15,923 nucleotides of DNA from an uncultured Actinomycetes bacterium (GTDB taxonomy: Bacteria > Actinomycetota > Actinomycetes > Nanopelagicales > Nanopelagicaceae), in assembly GCA_903907665.1 (NCBI GenBank), contig CAIVOW010000146.1, positions 1 to 15,923 of the forward strand. Direction: 5' to 3'. The notes below the pieces were generated by a model. That model did not search any database. It saw only the letters and a list, made by a program, of their open reading frames with translations, and was not told where the DNA came from. The number at the start of each line of letters is the position of its first letter. Within the stretch, counting starts at the first letter, position 1. Positions 14,554 through 15,923 of this stretch are shown here, piece by piece. The translations under genes and the position numbers were made by a program.

Positions 14554-15923
14554 GTGCAATTGGGTAAAAAGGGCAAGTCAACAGAGGCGGCTGGTACTAA
14601 CCAGGCCGTATCTGAGTGGACTATTGCCGATTTAAGCGCCCTATACGCCGAACAGCGCTCATCACTTACCGCTCAAGCCCGCCGCATTCTGCGCAATCAA
14701 GCAGATGGCGATGAAGTCGTCCAAGAAGCATTCCTCAAGTTCATTCTTGCTGCTCCTGAACTCGACTCTCGTGAACGTGCGCTCGCTTACCTTCGCACCA
14801 CAGTTAACAACCTCTGCCTCAATCACATCCGCGCAACTGGTTCACGCCCCAACCTTGTTGCTATCGACAGTGAGACTAGCCAAGAGGCAATCAACGAAAT
14901 TTCAGCTACCAACCACATCTCCTTCGACACCACTATGGCTGCCGCTGAAGATGCTTCCATTATTCGCGAAGCTCTTGCTCGCCTCTCATCAGACCAGCGC
15001 ACAGCACTGGTTATGTGGGAGATGGAAGGCCGCTCTACTGAAGAGATCGCAGAAGCACTTGGTACAACTCCAGCGAATGTTCGCCACGTTGTTCAACGCG
15101 CTCGCGCTTCCTTCGTCCGCGTCCTTGCTACATGGGTTGTTGATGAAGAGACTGGCGCTACAGCACTTGATGCTCTTTCAACTTCTTACAAGAAGGCTGC
15201 AGAACTCGCGAAAAAGAGCTCAAAAGTGGCACTTTCATTGCTCCTTGTTCTTGTTGCATTCCTTGGCTTCAACTCCATCACTGGTAACGAAGTTACAAAG
15301 ACAACAACTCAGATTTCAGCTCCAGTGCAGCAAGAAGCGAATACCGCACCAGCGCCTTCAGCTTCTGCAACTGCAACTTCAGATCTTGTAAACAAGTCCA
15401 TTCAGCTTCTTGATGGTGTTAACGTCAAGAGCAACCCATACACATTCCCAGGTCTTGATGCTGAAGGTATCCCAACAGGATTCACTGCCACTGACGGAGT
15501 TCACACCGGCAAGCTTTACGCCTCGGTCTCGGCCCCAGTGGTCACAATCGACGGCACTACCCTTCACGTCATTTCAATGAGCCAGGATGCCAATGCCATC
15601 AACGTCCTGCTCGACCAGAGCCTTTCCATTACTGCCCTCGGTACCACCTATACGGTTGATCCAACGATTACGATCAAGAAGTCGTGGGTACCACTTAATG
15701 TTTCAACTACGAGCACCGATATCACACGCCTACCCGACGGTAATTACCTCGTGACAAGCGTGATGGTCATCGATTCCGCAGTTGATACAGGTACAATTGT
15801 GCCTGTTAACCGGGGTTTTGACCTTACGTCAGCTCCGTCCACTATCACCACTCGCATCGTAATGAACCCAGGCAAGACTCAGGTCTTGGCTCAGGCTATT
15901 TATGTCCAAGCGAAGGGAGCGAA
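14554..15923 (+). CDS. ECF-type sigma factor fused to a transmembrane helix and a predicted extracytoplasmic domain (partial, runs off the right edge)
   Basis: Reading from GTG 14554, the frame stays open for 456 codons with no stop before the window ends. Residues about 26-97 are sigma region 2: ADLSALYAEQ, then DGDEVVQEAFLKF (51-63), then ALAYLRTTVNNLCLNHIR (76-93). A linker follows. Region 4 (about 132-190) has LARLSSDQRTALVMWEMEG, the EEIAEALGTTPANVRHVVQR helix-turn-helix and RARASFVRVL. A Lys-rich segment (KKAAELAKKSSK, 213-224) precedes a hydrophobic helix (VALSLLLVLVAFLGF, 225-239), so by the positive-inside rule the rest faces outward. Next come a Pro/Ala/Ser/Thr-rich linker (about 250-277) and at least 170 residues rich in beta-type sequence that I do not recognise. 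Only one Cys is present in the visible part. No separate anti-sigma gene is visible upstream. Target promoters and signal are unknown. Confidence 0.85.
   Translation, partial: MQLGKKGKSTEAAGTNQAVSEWTIADLSALYAEQRSSLTAQARRILRNQADGDEVVQEAFLKFILAAPELDSRERALAYLRTTVNNLCLNHIRATGSRPNLVAIDSETSQEAINEISATNHISFDTTMAAAEDASIIREALARLSSDQRTALVMWEMEGRSTEEIAEALGTTPANVRHVVQRARASFVRVLATWVVDEETGATALDALSTSYKKAAELAKKSSKVALSLLLVLVAFLGFNSITGNEVTKTTTQISAPVQQEANTAPAPSASATATSDLVNKSIQLLDGVNVKSNPYTFPGLDAEGIPTGFTATDGVHTGKLYASVSAPVVTIDGTTLHVISMSQDANAINVLLDQSLSITALGTTYTVDPTITIKKSWVPLNVSTTSTDITRLPDGNYLVTSVMVIDSAVDTGTIVPVNRGFDLTSAPSTITTRIVMNPGKTQVLAQAIYVQAKGA

Noticed and set aside
14705..15391. 228-codon plus-strand frame rich in Leu/Gln/Ser
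   Set aside because: It overlaps the sigma-factor gene in another frame. The sigma frame encodes recognisable region 2 and region 4 motifs, while this frame is repetitive and matches nothing.
1..15923. CRISPR array, insertion sequence, tRNA or rRNA genes
   Set aside because: No regularly spaced repeats, transposase motifs, terminal inverted repeats or tRNA-like cloverleaf with conserved TTCGA arm were recognised on reading both strands.

Overview
The window (15.9 kb, GC by eye in the mid-40s %) looks like a compact chromosome segment from a low/mid-GC actinobacterium. The taxonomic pointers are a mycobacterial-type DipZ (CcdA + thioredoxin + C-terminal beta domain in one chain), very short intergenic gaps, and several genes whose only 5' signal is a TANNNT box six bases before the start codon (leaderless transcription, common in Actinobacteria). 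A freshwater planktonic actinobacterium of the Nanopelagicales (acI) type would fit, but that is inference. No rRNA, tRNA, insertion sequence, CRISPR array or prophage gene was seen.

Layout. (1) 10-3820, minus strand: dcp (M3 oligopeptidase) followed by dipZ (thiol-disulfide redox protein), with a palindrome cluster between them. (2) 3874-7749, plus strand: a four-gene potADBC-type ABC importer (ATPase, secreted binding protein, two permeases), most likely for polyamines. It is transcribed divergently from dcp across 53 bp. (3) 7750-8844, minus: a FUSC/aromatic-acid-exporter-like membrane protein whose stop codon directly abuts that of potC. (4) 8874-9293, plus: a CoA_binding_2 domain protein, divergent from the FUSC gene. 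(5) 9328-9729, minus: msrB, methionine-R-sulfoxide reductase. (6) 9781-13469, plus: two overlapping half-transporters forming a heterodimeric ABC exporter with one degenerate and one canonical ATP site. (7) 13604-14338, plus: a LuxR-type regulator. (8) 14554 to the right edge, plus: an ECF-type sigma factor continuing without a stop codon into a transmembrane helix, a Pro/Ala/Ser/Thr-rich linker and a beta-rich domain predicted to lie outside the cell. The gene is cut by the window end.

Themes. dipZ and msrB both serve thiol/methionine redox repair, and the binding protein PotD carries six cysteines that DipZ-type chemistry could keep correctly paired. Uptake of nitrogen-rich solutes (pot) sits beside peptide degradation (dcp). 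The right end is regulatory. The sigma factor with its own membrane anchor and putative sensor domain is the most unusual item: it looks like a single-chain transmembrane sigma factor needing no separate anti-sigma partner.

Gaps: no gene-free stretch exceeds 300 bases. The longest are 13470-13603 (134 bp) and 14339-14553 (215 bp), both described below.
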